Shown here: piece by piece, positions 33,233 to 40,906 of the stretch
Position numbering within the stretch: position 1 is the first letter of the stretch
How the letters are laid out: the number at the start of each line of letters is the position of its first letter
Source: a virus
Virus record (IMG/VR): IMGVR_UViG_3300008107_007316
Span: 1-62,872 of that record
Reading direction: 5' to 3' (one strand)
Length of the DNA stretch: 62,872 nucleotides
Made by a program: the position numbers and the translations under genes
The notes under the pieces: generated by a model
What the model saw: only the letters and a program-made list of their open reading frames with translations
Told to the model about the DNA's origin: nothing
The model's database searches: none

Positions 33233-34143
33233 GTAAAATAGTAGTAACAGGAGGATCTGGTTTAGTTGGTCAAAGTTTAAAAAAAATTATGCCAAACGCA
33301 ATTTATTTGTCATCAAAAGATTTTGATCTAACCACAGAAGTTGGTGTGAGAAATATGTACTTAAAACATAAACCAGACATTGTTGTACATTTAGCGGCAA
33401 AAGTTGGAGGTATTATTGATAACATTAATAAACCGGCAGAATATTATACCGAAAATGTAATTATGAATACACTGTTGGTTGATTACGCACAAAAACTTAA
33501 TGTTAAAAGATTTATAGGGATTTTAAGTACTTGTATTTTTCCTGACGTTATGGAGACATATCCAATGAAAGAAGAAGATTTACATTTAGGTCCCCCAACT
33601 TTAACCAACTTTTCGTATGGATACGCAAAAAGAAGTTTGGCCGTTCAAATTGATGCATATAATAAACAATATGGAACAAAATACCAATATTTAACTCCAT
33701 GTAATTTATATGGAGTTGGGGATAAAGATCATGAATCTAATAGTCATTTTATAACCGCATTAGTTAAAAAAATATTTGACGCCAAACAAAATAATGATAA
33801 ATCAATAACCTTATACGGTGATGGTTCTCCATTAAGACAATTTATGTTTGCGGATGATTTTGCTAAAATTATTTATTATGTTATTTCTAATGAAATTTAC
33901 GATAGTTTTAATGTTGCCGGAAACGAAAATTTAACAATTAAACAAATGGCAAATATTGCATTAAATTCTTGTGATGCTGATTTTTTAAAAATTAAGTGGG
34001 ATTTAAGTAAACCAAATGGTCAACACAGGAAAGACGTGTCTATTGAAAAATTAAAATCTTTACTACCCAATTTCAATCCCTTATCATTATCCGAAGGAAT
34101 AAAATTAGTATATAATAATTATTATGATAAAATTAGTAAGTGA
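33229..34143 (+). CDS. fcl: GDP-L-fucose synthase (or GDP-colitose synthase-like epimerase/reductase)
   Basis: A 304-residue extended short-chain dehydrogenase. The NADP-binding motif GGSGLVG is at residues 8-14. The catalytic set of GDP-fucose synthase is kept: Ser100 and Cys102 in STCIFP, and Tyr130/Lys134 in YGYAK. NLYGVGDKDHESNSHFITAL and GSPLRQFMFADDFA are further hallmarks. The enzyme epimerises GDP-4-keto-6-deoxymannose at C3 and C5 and reduces C4, giving GDP-L-fucose. Because ColC, which makes GDP-colitose, is a close relative and a ColD-like gene is next, the enzyme may use the 3-deoxy substrate instead or in addition. It overlaps the ColD-like gene by 20 bases. Confidence 0.9.
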   Translation: MSKIVVTGGSGLVGQSLKKIMPNAIYLSSKDFDLTTEVGVRNMYLKHKPDIVVHLAAKVGGIIDNINKPAEYYTENVIMNTLLVDYAQKLNVKRFIGILSTCIFPDVMETYPMKEEDLHLGPPTLTNFSYGYAKRSLAVQIDAYNKQYGTKYQYLTPCNLYGVGDKDHESNSHFITALVKKIFDAKQNNDKSITLYGDGSPLRQFMFADDFAKIIYYVISNEIYDSFNVAGNENLTIKQMANIALNSCDADFLKIKWDLSKPNGQHRKDVSIEKLKSLLPNFNPLSLSEGIKLVYNNYYDKISK

Positions 34144-35278
34144 TACAATTAATAAAGAAGATATAAACTCTTTAGTTGAATGGTTAAATCAAGATGAAAT
34201 ACCAAGATTAACGAAAGGTGATTTAACTTGGGAGTTAGAATCTAAATGGGCAAATAAAATTGGAACAAAATATTCCGTTTTTTTAAACTCAGGGTCGTCG
34301 GCAATTCTTTTAACCTTAGCAGCATTACAACATACTAATAGATTAAAAAATAATAAAATAGTTGTTCCCGGATTAAGTTGGGCAACTGACGTTAGTTCGC
34401 CAATGTTATTAGGTATGGATCCAATACTTTGTGACTGTAACTTAGAAGATCTTTCTTGTGATCTAAACCATTTGGAAGAATTATTTAAAGAACACTCTCC
34501 ATCAACATTTATTTTGGTTTCTCCATTAGGTTTAGTTCCTAATATGGAAAAAATTATTGAGTTGTGTAATAAGTATGATGTTATTTTATTGGAGGATGTC
34601 TGTGAAAGTATGGGATCAAAATACGACAATAAATATCTTGGGTCATTTGGTTTTGCATCTTTCTTTTCAATGTATTTCGGACATCACTTAAGTACTATTG
34701 AAGGGGGGTTTATTAATACTAATGATGAAGATTTTTATTATTCTTTACTTATGATGAGAAGTCACGGATGGGACAGAGATTTACCAAAAAGAATACAAAA
34801 TAAATTACGTAATCAGAATGATGTTAATGAATTTGATTCGTTGTACACTTTTTACTTACCTGGGTTTAATTTAAGATCAACAGATTTACAAGCGTTTATT
34901 GGATTACGAGCAATTAATAAACTTGATGAATATACCGAAAAAAGAAATAAAAATTTTAAGGAATACAAAAGTTTAATAAAAGATAATCAATTAGATATTG
35001 TTAATTATGATAAAAATTTTATTTCAAACTTCGCATACCCAATTGTCACCAAAAACAGAAATAAAATCATTCAAAAATTAATTGATAATAATATTGAGGT
35101 AAGACCTTTAATTGCTGGAGATATGTCAAAAAAACCTATGTGGATTAAAAAGTATGGTGAAGTAATATTACCAAATTGTCAACTTATTAATGAATATGGT
35201 TTTTATATACCAAATCATCAGGACTTAACCTCAGATAAAATAAATTTAATAATTAATATAATTAATAATGAACAATAA
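34124..35278 (+). CDS. DegT-fold enzyme with ColD-like His at the PLP lysine site (3-dehydratase candidate)
   Basis: A 384-residue DegT-fold protein. LNSGSSAILLTLAALQH and VPGLSWATDVSSPMLLG are normal for the family, and LLEDVCESMG keeps Asp158. In place of the Schiff-base lysine the sequence reads FSMYFGHHLSTIEGGF with His187-His188. In E. coli ColD (GDP-4-keto-6-deoxymannose 3-dehydratase) His188 replaces the lysine and acts as base while PLP is held non-covalently, and the surrounding YFG-HH-STIEGG pattern looks the same. The likely product is therefore GDP-4-keto-3,6-dideoxymannose, the precursor of GDP-colitose. Its neighbours are a ColC/Fcl-like gene upstream and Gmd downstream, the other two colitose steps. 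Function inferred, not proven. Confidence 0.85.
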   Translation: MIKLVSDTINKEDINSLVEWLNQDEIPRLTKGDLTWELESKWANKIGTKYSVFLNSGSSAILLTLAALQHTNRLKNNKIVVPGLSWATDVSSPMLLGMDPILCDCNLEDLSCDLNHLEELFKEHSPSTFILVSPLGLVPNMEKIIELCNKYDVILLEDVCESMGSKYDNKYLGSFGFASFFSMYFGHHLSTIEGGFINTNDEDFYYSLLMMRSHGWDRDLPKRIQNKLRNQNDVNEFDSLYTFYLPGFNLRSTDLQAFIGLRAINKLDEYTEKRNKNFKEYKSLIKDNQLDIVNYDKNFISNFAYPIVTKNRNKIIQKLIDNNIEVRPLIAGDMSKKPMWIKKYGEVILPNCQLINEYGFYIPNHQDLTSDKINLIINIINNEQ

Positions 35279-36248
35279 AAAAGTGGCATTAATTACTGGA
35301 ATAAATGGTCAAGATGGTTCATATTTATGTGAATTCTTATTGGAAAAAGGTTATGAAGTTCACGGAATGTTGAAAAGAAATTCAGTATCAGAAAATCAAA
35401 CATCTCGATTAGACAAAGTATTTAATAAATTAAATTTACATTATGCGGATCTAACAGATTTATCATCCCTTATAAGAGTTATTAGTGAAATAAAACCTGA
35501 TGAAATATACAACTTAGCCGCACAATCTCACGTTAGAATATCTTTTGATCAACCTATTTATACCGCAAATGTAACAGGACTTGGGACTTTAAATATTTTA
35601 GAATCCGTTAAACTAATCGACCCAAAAATAAAAATTTATCAAGCATCTTCTTCAGAAATGTTTGGTAATAACATTGACGAAGACGGGTTCCAAAGAGAAA
35701 CAACCCCAATGTCACCTGTATCGCCATATGGTTGTGCAAAAGTATTTAGTTATAATATATCTCGCAATTATAGAAATTCATATGGTATTTTTATTTCCAA
35801 TGGGATATTATTTAATCACGAATCACCAAGAAGAGGAACAAATTTTGTCACTAATAAGGTTTGTAAAGAAGCGGTTAAAATTAAATTGGGATTAACCAAT
35901 GAACTTAAATTAGGTAACTTAGACGCAACAAGAGATTGGGGACACGCAAAAGATTATGTTGAAGCCATGTGGATGATTTTACAATTAGAGAATGCGGATG
36001 ATTTTGTTTGCTCAACAGGTATATCACATTCGGTTAAAGATTTGGTAGAGTATGTATTCAACAAATTAGAATTAGATTGGAAACAATATGTTAAACAAGA
36101 CGAAAAATTTTATAGACCCGAAGAACTTAACGATCTTAAAGGGGACTCAAAAAAATTAAGAGAATTAACTAACTGGTCACCAAAATATACATTTGAAAGT
36201 ATGTTGGATGAGATGATTGAATATTGGTTAAATCTTTTAAATAAATAA
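35268..36248 (+). CDS. gmd: GDP-mannose 4,6-dehydratase
   Basis: A 326-residue extended short-chain dehydrogenase that converts GDP-mannose to GDP-4-keto-6-deoxymannose, the branch point for fucose, colitose and perosamine. The NADP-binding motif GINGQDG is at 11-17. IYQASSSEMFG (127-130 SSSE) and YGCAK (Tyr154, Lys158) carry the catalytic Thr/Ser-Glu-Tyr-Lys set. NHESPRRGTNFVTNKV is the substrate-binding signature of Gmd. LGNLDATRDWGHAKDYVEAM is another family hallmark. It overlaps the ColD-like gene by 11 bases and ends the run of sugar-nucleotide genes. No mannose-1-phosphate guanylyltransferase is present in the window, so GDP-mannose would come from the host or another part of the phage genome. 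Confidence 0.95.
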   Translation: MNNKKVALITGINGQDGSYLCEFLLEKGYEVHGMLKRNSVSENQTSRLDKVFNKLNLHYADLTDLSSLIRVISEIKPDEIYNLAAQSHVRISFDQPIYTANVTGLGTLNILESVKLIDPKIKIYQASSSEMFGNNIDEDGFQRETTPMSPVSPYGCAKVFSYNISRNYRNSYGIFISNGILFNHESPRRGTNFVTNKVCKEAVKIKLGLTNELKLGNLDATRDWGHAKDYVEAMWMILQLENADDFVCSTGISHSVKDLVEYVFNKLELDWKQYVKQDEKFYRPEELNDLKGDSKKLRELTNWSPKYTFESMLDEMIEYWLNLLNK

Positions 36249-36261
36249 TAAATAATAATAA

Positions 36262-36999
36262 ATGGCAACAAGAAAAAAAATTACTCAAACAACTGAAGAA
36301 ACGACAAACCCTTTAGTATCAAGAAAGGACTTTATTAATTCGGTTATTAAGAAAAAACAAAAAAATAAATTTTTGTCTGAACACCAAGAAGAGTATTATA
36401 ATATATTAAAAAATAATCAAATAACCGTGGCTTCAGGACCTGCTGGTGTGGGTAAAAGTTACATCGCAATGAAAGCGGCTGTAGATTTACTTATGGATCC
36501 AAATAATTCTTATGAGAAGATTATAATTGTAAGACCAGCTGTTGAAGCCGAAGAAAAATTAGGGTCATTACCGGGTAATCTTGAAGAAAAATTAGACCCG
36601 TATATTTTCCCATCTTATTATTTATTAAATAAAATAATTGGTAAAGAAGCAAGGGAAAAATTAAAAGAGGCGGAAATAATTGAGGTGTTCGCACTTGCAT
36701 TTATGAGGGGTATGAATATTGATAACTCAATATTAGTTTTTGAAGAAGCTCAAAACTCAACCCCCAATCAAATGAAACTTTTGTTAACAAGAATTGGATT
36801 TAATAGTAAATTTTTTATTTCGGGTGACCTTGAGCAAACTGATAGATATAAAGATAAAAAACAATCAGGTCTTTACGATGCAATTCAAAGATTTAAAGAT
36901 GTAAGAGACATCGGGGTATATGATTTTAGAGACGCTAAAAATGTAAGAAACCCATTAATTAGTAAAATACTAAGTAAGTATGATGAGAATAGGGATTGA
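36262..36999 (+). CDS. phoH: PhoH-like P-loop ATPase
   Basis: A 245-residue protein of the PhoH family, a P-loop ATPase of the helicase-like superfamily often carried by phages. Walker A is GPAGVGKS (residues 59-66), in the context TVASGPAGVGKSYIAMKAA. Walker B is ILVFEEAQNSTPNQMKLLLTR, and the following FFISGDLEQTD is sensor-like, all typical of PhoH. The N-terminal 55 residues are a basic extension (SRKDFINSVIKKKQKNKF). The role of phage PhoH is unsettled; suggestions include RNA metabolism and phosphate stress response. It follows gmd after 13 bases and overlaps the next gene by 20 bases. Confidence 0.95.
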   Translation: MATRKKITQTTEETTNPLVSRKDFINSVIKKKQKNKFLSEHQEEYYNILKNNQITVASGPAGVGKSYIAMKAAVDLLMDPNNSYEKIIIVRPAVEAEEKLGSLPGNLEEKLDPYIFPSYYLLNKIIGKEAREKLKEAEIIEVFALAFMRGMNIDNSILVFEEAQNSTPNQMKLLLTRIGFNSKFFISGDLEQTDRYKDKKQSGLYDAIQRFKDVRDIGVYDFRDAKNVRNPLISKILSKYDENRD

Positions 37000-37633
37000 G
37001 ATTAATGGTGTGTTAAGAGACACTATTGGTAAGTTCACACAACTTTATGAAAAACATTTGATTGATGAGGTAGAATCGAACAACACAACTTACTTAATGG
37101 ATCTTTCAGGTAATACTGAGGTGGCACTGTTAGAAGAACCATTTAAATATGAAAAATTAAGTGATGTTACATCTTTAAATTTGTTAGATCATTTTTCATT
37201 TCCATCAAAAGATGAATTATATAGTTTTATGTATGAAGATTACACAATGGAACTTTTTGGTCATGCCCCATCAACGGAAATGATGACTTTTAATATTTTA
37301 AATGATATTTATCACAACCTAAGAGACAAATATGATTTAATCATTGTATCTGATGAAATAGGTAGATCAAAACCATCTTCTTTATTTTTCTTATCTAAGT
37401 TTGGATGTTTACTTGAAAAAGTATTTTTTTATAGTGAAATTACAAAAAAAGATATGTGGAATAATGTAGACATTTTACTTACCGCTAATCCTGACCTATT
37501 ATTAAATAAACCTTCTAAAAAGGTAGTGATAAAATATGAGACCGAGTTTAATAAAAATATTGAATCCGAACACACAATTAAATCGTTATCAGAATTTGAA
37601 GATAAATTAACAAAAATTATTGAAAATGTTTAA
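36980..37633 (+). CDS. HAD-like protein with degenerate catalytic motif
   Basis: A 217-residue protein. The first strand reads RIGIEINGVLRDT, which has the shape of the HAD motif I (Asp-x-Asp-Gly-x-x) but with Glu and Asn at the two positions of the catalytic aspartates. Later, IIVSDEIGRSKPSSLFFLSK resembles motif II with its Ser, and VDILLTANPDLLLNKPSKK resembles the motif III/IV area (DxxxTxxPxL). If the fold is right, phosphatase activity is probably lost or changed. The start overlaps PhoH by 20 bases; a second ATG at 36983 is possible. The partner substrate is unknown. Confidence 0.6.
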   Translation: MMRIGIEINGVLRDTIGKFTQLYEKHLIDEVESNNTTYLMDLSGNTEVALLEEPFKYEKLSDVTSLNLLDHFSFPSKDELYSFMYEDYTMELFGHAPSTEMMTFNILNDIYHNLRDKYDLIIVSDEIGRSKPSSLFFLSKFGCLLEKVFFYSEITKKDMWNNVDILLTANPDLLLNKPSKKVVIKYETEFNKNIESEHTIKSLSEFEDKLTKIIENV

Positions 37634-37895
37634 AGTATTTGGAGAACACTACTATCTTGATTTAGATATAATAGAAGAATATACTAAAATTGTCCCTGAT
37701 ATGGGGGCAACAGGTGAAACTGAAAACCATATCCATATTGTTAAGTATGAAACAATTAAATACTTAATTGAAACTGTAATGTCAGAAAATGAAACAATAG
37801 ACGAAAAATTGGGTATGAATTCAACTGAAGCATCGTTACCATTTAAAATTGCGTTTAATACTCTACTTTTTAAAAAAATAATAAATAAATTATAA
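37626..37895 (+). CDS. Hypothetical small protein
   Basis: The ATG at 37626 is preferred over an in-frame TTG at 37620; the gene overlaps the HAD-like gene by eight bases. The product has 89 residues (MFKVFGEHYYLDLDIIEEYT) with a Tyr/Asp/Ile-rich start, a Gly-Ala-Thr-Gly-Glu turn, a central HIHIVKYETIKYLIETV helix and a hydrophobic end LPFKIAFNTLLFKKIINKL. It resembles the size and pattern of small conserved proteins seen beside PhoH in related phages, but I recognise no named family. Confidence 0.6.
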   Translation: MFKVFGEHYYLDLDIIEEYTKIVPDMGATGETENHIHIVKYETIKYLIETVMSENETIDEKLGMNSTEASLPFKIAFNTLLFKKIINKL

Positions 37896-37899
37896 ATAT

Positions 37900-38961
37900 A
37901 TGAATCAAGAACAAATATCAAAGTTAGAGAGGTCTATCCAAAATATGAAGGATAAAACCTCAAGAATTTACTTTGTGGTACAAGATACCAAAGGTAATGC
38001 TAAGGCATCCATTCGATACATTTATCAAATGGCTATGGCACTTAAATCAGATGGTTATAACCCAATTATCTTACACGAAAAACCTGAATACTTTGGAGTA
38101 TCAGATTGGTTAGGTGATACCTATATGACGGAATTACCTCATAAAGCAATTGAGGGTAGTAACTTGGAAATTTCACCAGATGATTTAATTGTTATTCCTG
38201 AGATTTTTGGTTTCGTTATGGATCAAATAACAAAATTACCGTGTGGAAAAGTTGTTTTATGTCAGGCTTACGACCACATCTTTGAAACTTTACAACCTGG
38301 TCAAACGTGGTCGCAATTAGGTTTTTACAAATGTATTACAACATCTGAAAAACAAAAAGAATATATTGGTTCAGTTATGAGAAATATTTCATCTAGTGTT
38401 ATTACACCTGTTATTTCTGATGTATTTGAAAAACAAGAATTTCCACCAAAAACAATTATCTCAATTCATACTAGAGAACATAGAGATACTGTTAATTTAA
38501 TCAAAACATTCTATTCAAAATTTCCACAATACAGATGGATTACTTTCCGTGATATGAGAGGTCTATCTGAAAGTGAATTTGCAAATGCAATGAAAGAAAG
38601 TTTTATTTCTGTTTGGGTAGACCCAACGAGTGGATTTGGAACATTTCCATTAGAGTCAATGAAAATGGGTATACCTGTTATTGGTTTAGTACCTAATTTA
38701 GTACCTGAATGGATGAATGAGGATAATGGTATTTGGATTAATAATCATAATATGTTAGCCGATGTAATTGCGGATGTTGTACAAAATTGGTTAGAAGATA
38801 ACATAAATCCTGAATTATATGTTGAGATGGGAAAAACAATTTCCAACTACACTGATTTAACAAAATTTAACGAAGAAGTTATCAAAACGTTTAGTGATAT
38901 GATAAACACTCGTCTTGGAAATTTTGAAGAACAATTATCTAAATTTATAACAATTGAATAA
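37900..38961 (+). CDS. GT-B glycosyltransferase
   Basis: A 353-residue GT-B type enzyme. The N-terminal part begins MNQEQISKLERSIQNMKDKT and has IYFVVQDTKGNAKASIRYIY, the usual first strand. The C-terminal part holds VDPTSGFGTFPLESMKMGIPVIG, the Glu-containing donor-site loop of GT4-like enzymes, and a conserved LVPEWMNEDNGIWINN. The remainder is helical. It is preceded by an AT-rich stretch and a TATAAATA one base before its ATG, which might be chance. Together with the next gene it forms the second part of the sugar island, after the PhoH group. Substrate unknown. Confidence 0.8.
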   Translation: MNQEQISKLERSIQNMKDKTSRIYFVVQDTKGNAKASIRYIYQMAMALKSDGYNPIILHEKPEYFGVSDWLGDTYMTELPHKAIEGSNLEISPDDLIVIPEIFGFVMDQITKLPCGKVVLCQAYDHIFETLQPGQTWSQLGFYKCITTSEKQKEYIGSVMRNISSSVITPVISDVFEKQEFPPKTIISIHTREHRDTVNLIKTFYSKFPQYRWITFRDMRGLSESEFANAMKESFISVWVDPTSGFGTFPLESMKMGIPVIGLVPNLVPEWMNEDNGIWINNHNMLADVIADVVQNWLEDNINPELYVEMGKTISNYTDLTKFNEEVIKTFSDMINTRLGNFEEQLSKFITIE

Positions 38962-38962
38962 T

Positions 38963-39769
38963 ATGAAAAATAAAAACACAATCTCAGTAATTTTACCAAT
39001 TAAATCAGCGGTTTCTGGTTTCTTTGAGGAATATTTAAAAAAAGCAATCGAATCAATTAAAGTTCAAAAAGAACAATTTGATGAATTAATTATTGTACAC
39101 ACAAATGAAAATCTATTAACTAAAGTTTTAACTGAATTTGATTTTGGTGACTTAAATGTTAAATTAGAATCTTGGACAAAAGAAGCAAATTTTGCGGATC
39201 AAGTTAATCACGGAGTTAGTTTGGCAACTTCTAATTGGATTTCAATTTTTGAATTTGATGATGAATACGCAAACATTTGGGTTAAAAATGTTAAAAACTA
39301 TATGGACATTTATCCAAACGTAGGGGCTTTTTTACCTATTGTTGTTGATGTTGACGATAAAGGTGTGTTTGTTGGGTTTACTAATGAGGCCACTTTTGCT
39401 GCAAACATATCTGAAGAAATGGGAATATTGACAAATGAAACATTACACACATATCAAAATTTCCAAATTTCCGGAATGGTTATTAGAAAGGATCTTTTTG
39501 TTGAAAATGGAATGATCAAAAGTAATTTTAAATTAACTTTTGGTTATGAATTCTTACTAAGAATGACTCAGAATTCAGTTAAATTTATGACCGTACCAAA
39601 AATTGGTTACAAACACAGTAATTTACGTGAAGGTTCTATTTTTTGGAATTACAAAAATGGTGAAGACCGTCTTAGTGAAGATGAGGTTAAATTTTGGATT
39701 GACTCAGCAAAAAAAGAATATTTCTTTAATACTCAAAGAGAAATAAATTATGAACCCCAAGAAATTTAA
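38963..39769 (+). CDS. Family 2-like glycosyltransferase
   Basis: The ATG at 38963 is chosen; an in-frame TTG at 38954 would overlap the gene before. The 268-residue protein starts MKNKNTISVILPIKSAVSGF, a GT2-type first strand, followed by ESIKVQKEQFDELIIVHTNE. The Asp-Asp motif is in SIFEFDDEYANIW. NFQISGMVIRKDLFVENGM and LTFGYEFLLRMTQNSV match the acceptor half of GT-A enzymes. The gene is one base from the end of the preceding glycosyltransferase and its last base is the first base of the late sigma start codon. It closes the sugar island. Confidence 0.82.
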   Translation: MKNKNTISVILPIKSAVSGFFEEYLKKAIESIKVQKEQFDELIIVHTNENLLTKVLTEFDFGDLNVKLESWTKEANFADQVNHGVSLATSNWISIFEFDDEYANIWVKNVKNYMDIYPNVGAFLPIVVDVDDKGVFVGFTNEATFAANISEEMGILTNETLHTYQNFQISGMVIRKDLFVENGMIKSNFKLTFGYEFLLRMTQNSVKFMTVPKIGYKHSNLREGSIFWNYKNGEDRLSEDEVKFWIDSAKKEYFFNTQREINYEPQEI

Positions 39770-40515
39770 TGTCTGAAAATGAAAACGTATTAGACAAAAC
39801 GGATGGATTGAAAAAGAAGGGTAGAAAACCAAAAACAAATAATTATTTTGATGAAGTCGAGGAAAATGCGGTTAGAGAATATCTAACCGCAACCACAATG
39901 GATGAGAAGAATAGAATTTATAACAATTATTTAAGAATACCCTTAGACAAAATGATATCGTCAATTATAAGACGATATAAGTTATATAGAAAAGATATGA
40001 ATTTTGAAGAGATTCATATAGATACACATTCATTTTTAATGACTAAAATAGATAAGTTTAAACCAGCCAAAGAAAAAAAGGCCTACTCTTATTTTGGTAC
40101 TATTTGTAAAAATTATCTGATGGGACAAATAATGAAAGATCAGAAAGAAACAAATAGAAAAATATCATATGAAGATATATCATCTGATTTACAACATAGT
40201 CCTGATATGATCTATCATATTGATGACGATACCTTAACAACCGAAGAAATAATTAAAAAATTCTTAATAAAGTTAAAGGATTCTATGGGGGAAAAAACCA
40301 TAAGTGAACAAGAAGTTAAATTAGGTCAGGCATTATATGATATATTTGAAAATTATAATGATATATTTTTAGATACAAGTAATAATAAATTTAATAAAAA
40401 TATAATTCTTTTTGAATTAAGGGAGATGACAAATTTAAGTACAAAAGAAATTAGAACCTCAATTAAAAGATATAAGAAAGTTTACTTTCAATTAGTTCAG
40501 GATTTACTAAAATGA
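39769..40515 (+). CDS. Late transcription sigma factor, T4 gp55-like
   Basis: A 248-residue protein related to T4 gp55, the phage sigma that directs host RNA polymerase to late promoters. Visible features are a basic start (LKKKGRKPKTNN), IIRRYKLYRKDMNFEEIHID, HSFLMTKIDKFKPAKEKKAYSYFG and TICKNYLMGQIMKDQKE, which correspond to sigma region 2 and its DNA-melting surface. The C-terminal part ends with NLSTKEIRTSIKRYKKVYFQ, a helix-turn-helix-like stretch. A sliding-clamp tail motif is not obvious. It lies between the sugar island and the baseplate genes, and the likely target element TATTTAT(A/T) is first seen 10 bases after its stop. Its identity is well supported; its target is inferred. Confidence 0.87.
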   Translation: MSENENVLDKTDGLKKKGRKPKTNNYFDEVEENAVREYLTATTMDEKNRIYNNYLRIPLDKMISSIIRRYKLYRKDMNFEEIHIDTHSFLMTKIDKFKPAKEKKAYSYFGTICKNYLMGQIMKDQKETNRKISYEDISSDLQHSPDMIYHIDDDTLTTEEIIKKFLIKLKDSMGEKTISEQEVKLGQALYDIFENYNDIFLDTSNNKFNKNIILFELREMTNLSTKEIRTSIKRYKKVYFQLVQDLLK

Positions 40516-40524
40516 AATAATTAA

Positions 40525-40532
40525 TATTTATT
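40525..40532 (+). promoter_or_regulatory. Candidate late promoter element TATTTATT
   Basis: TATTTATT ends three bases before the ATG at 40536, in a 20-base gap. The short spacing would give a leaderless or nearly leaderless transcript. Confidence 0.6.
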
Positions 40533-40535
40533 AGT

Positions 40536-40904
40536 ATGCCAAGACCAAGTAAAAAAACAATTAATTTAACAAAGGATTCAATGTTATCCTTAATGCAAGA
40601 AATCTATAATGAAATTGTAGAGCAAAGAGCCACCGCAATTAGAATCCAAAACAAAATGTTAACTATGATGAAGGAGCCTGAAGATATGACTCTTATTGGT
40701 CCTGTTATTGAAAAACAACAAAAAATTATCAACGAATGCGTTGAAAAAAAATTAACCCTTTCTAAGTTACAATCCACAATGTGGCAAAAATCAACAGAAA
40801 AAGAAGATGATTTTACACTATCTGATATGGATTTAGATGACGAAACAATCCAAAGTTTAATACACAAAGATATTTCTGATGATAAAAATTATAAAATGAA
40901 ATAA
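40536..40904 (+). CDS. Hypothetical phage protein, first of baseplate cluster
   Basis: A 122-residue, mostly helical and charged protein (MPRPSKKTINLTKDSMLSLM). A long helix with coiled-coil character spans about residues 15-90 (EIVEQRATAIRIQNKMLTMM, then EKQQKIINECVEKKLTLSK). The C-terminus is acidic (DLDDETIQSLIHKDISDDK). I recognise no named family. It has its own late-type promoter element and starts two bases before the following baseplate-region gene ends up in frame, so it is expressed with virion genes. It may be a scaffold or chaperone-like helper for the tail or baseplate. Confidence 0.6.
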   Translation: MPRPSKKTINLTKDSMLSLMQEIYNEIVEQRATAIRIQNKMLTMMKEPEDMTLIGPVIEKQQKIINECVEKKLTLSKLQSTMWQKSTEKEDDFTLSDMDLDDETIQSLIHKDISDDKNYKMK

Positions 40905-40906
40905 TA

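Noticed and set aside
37891-37898. TATAAATA one base before the ATG at 37900 as a T4-type late promoter
   Set aside because: It is the only copy in this orientation so close to a start, lies in an AT-rich junction and the gene belongs to the sugar island; chance is likely.
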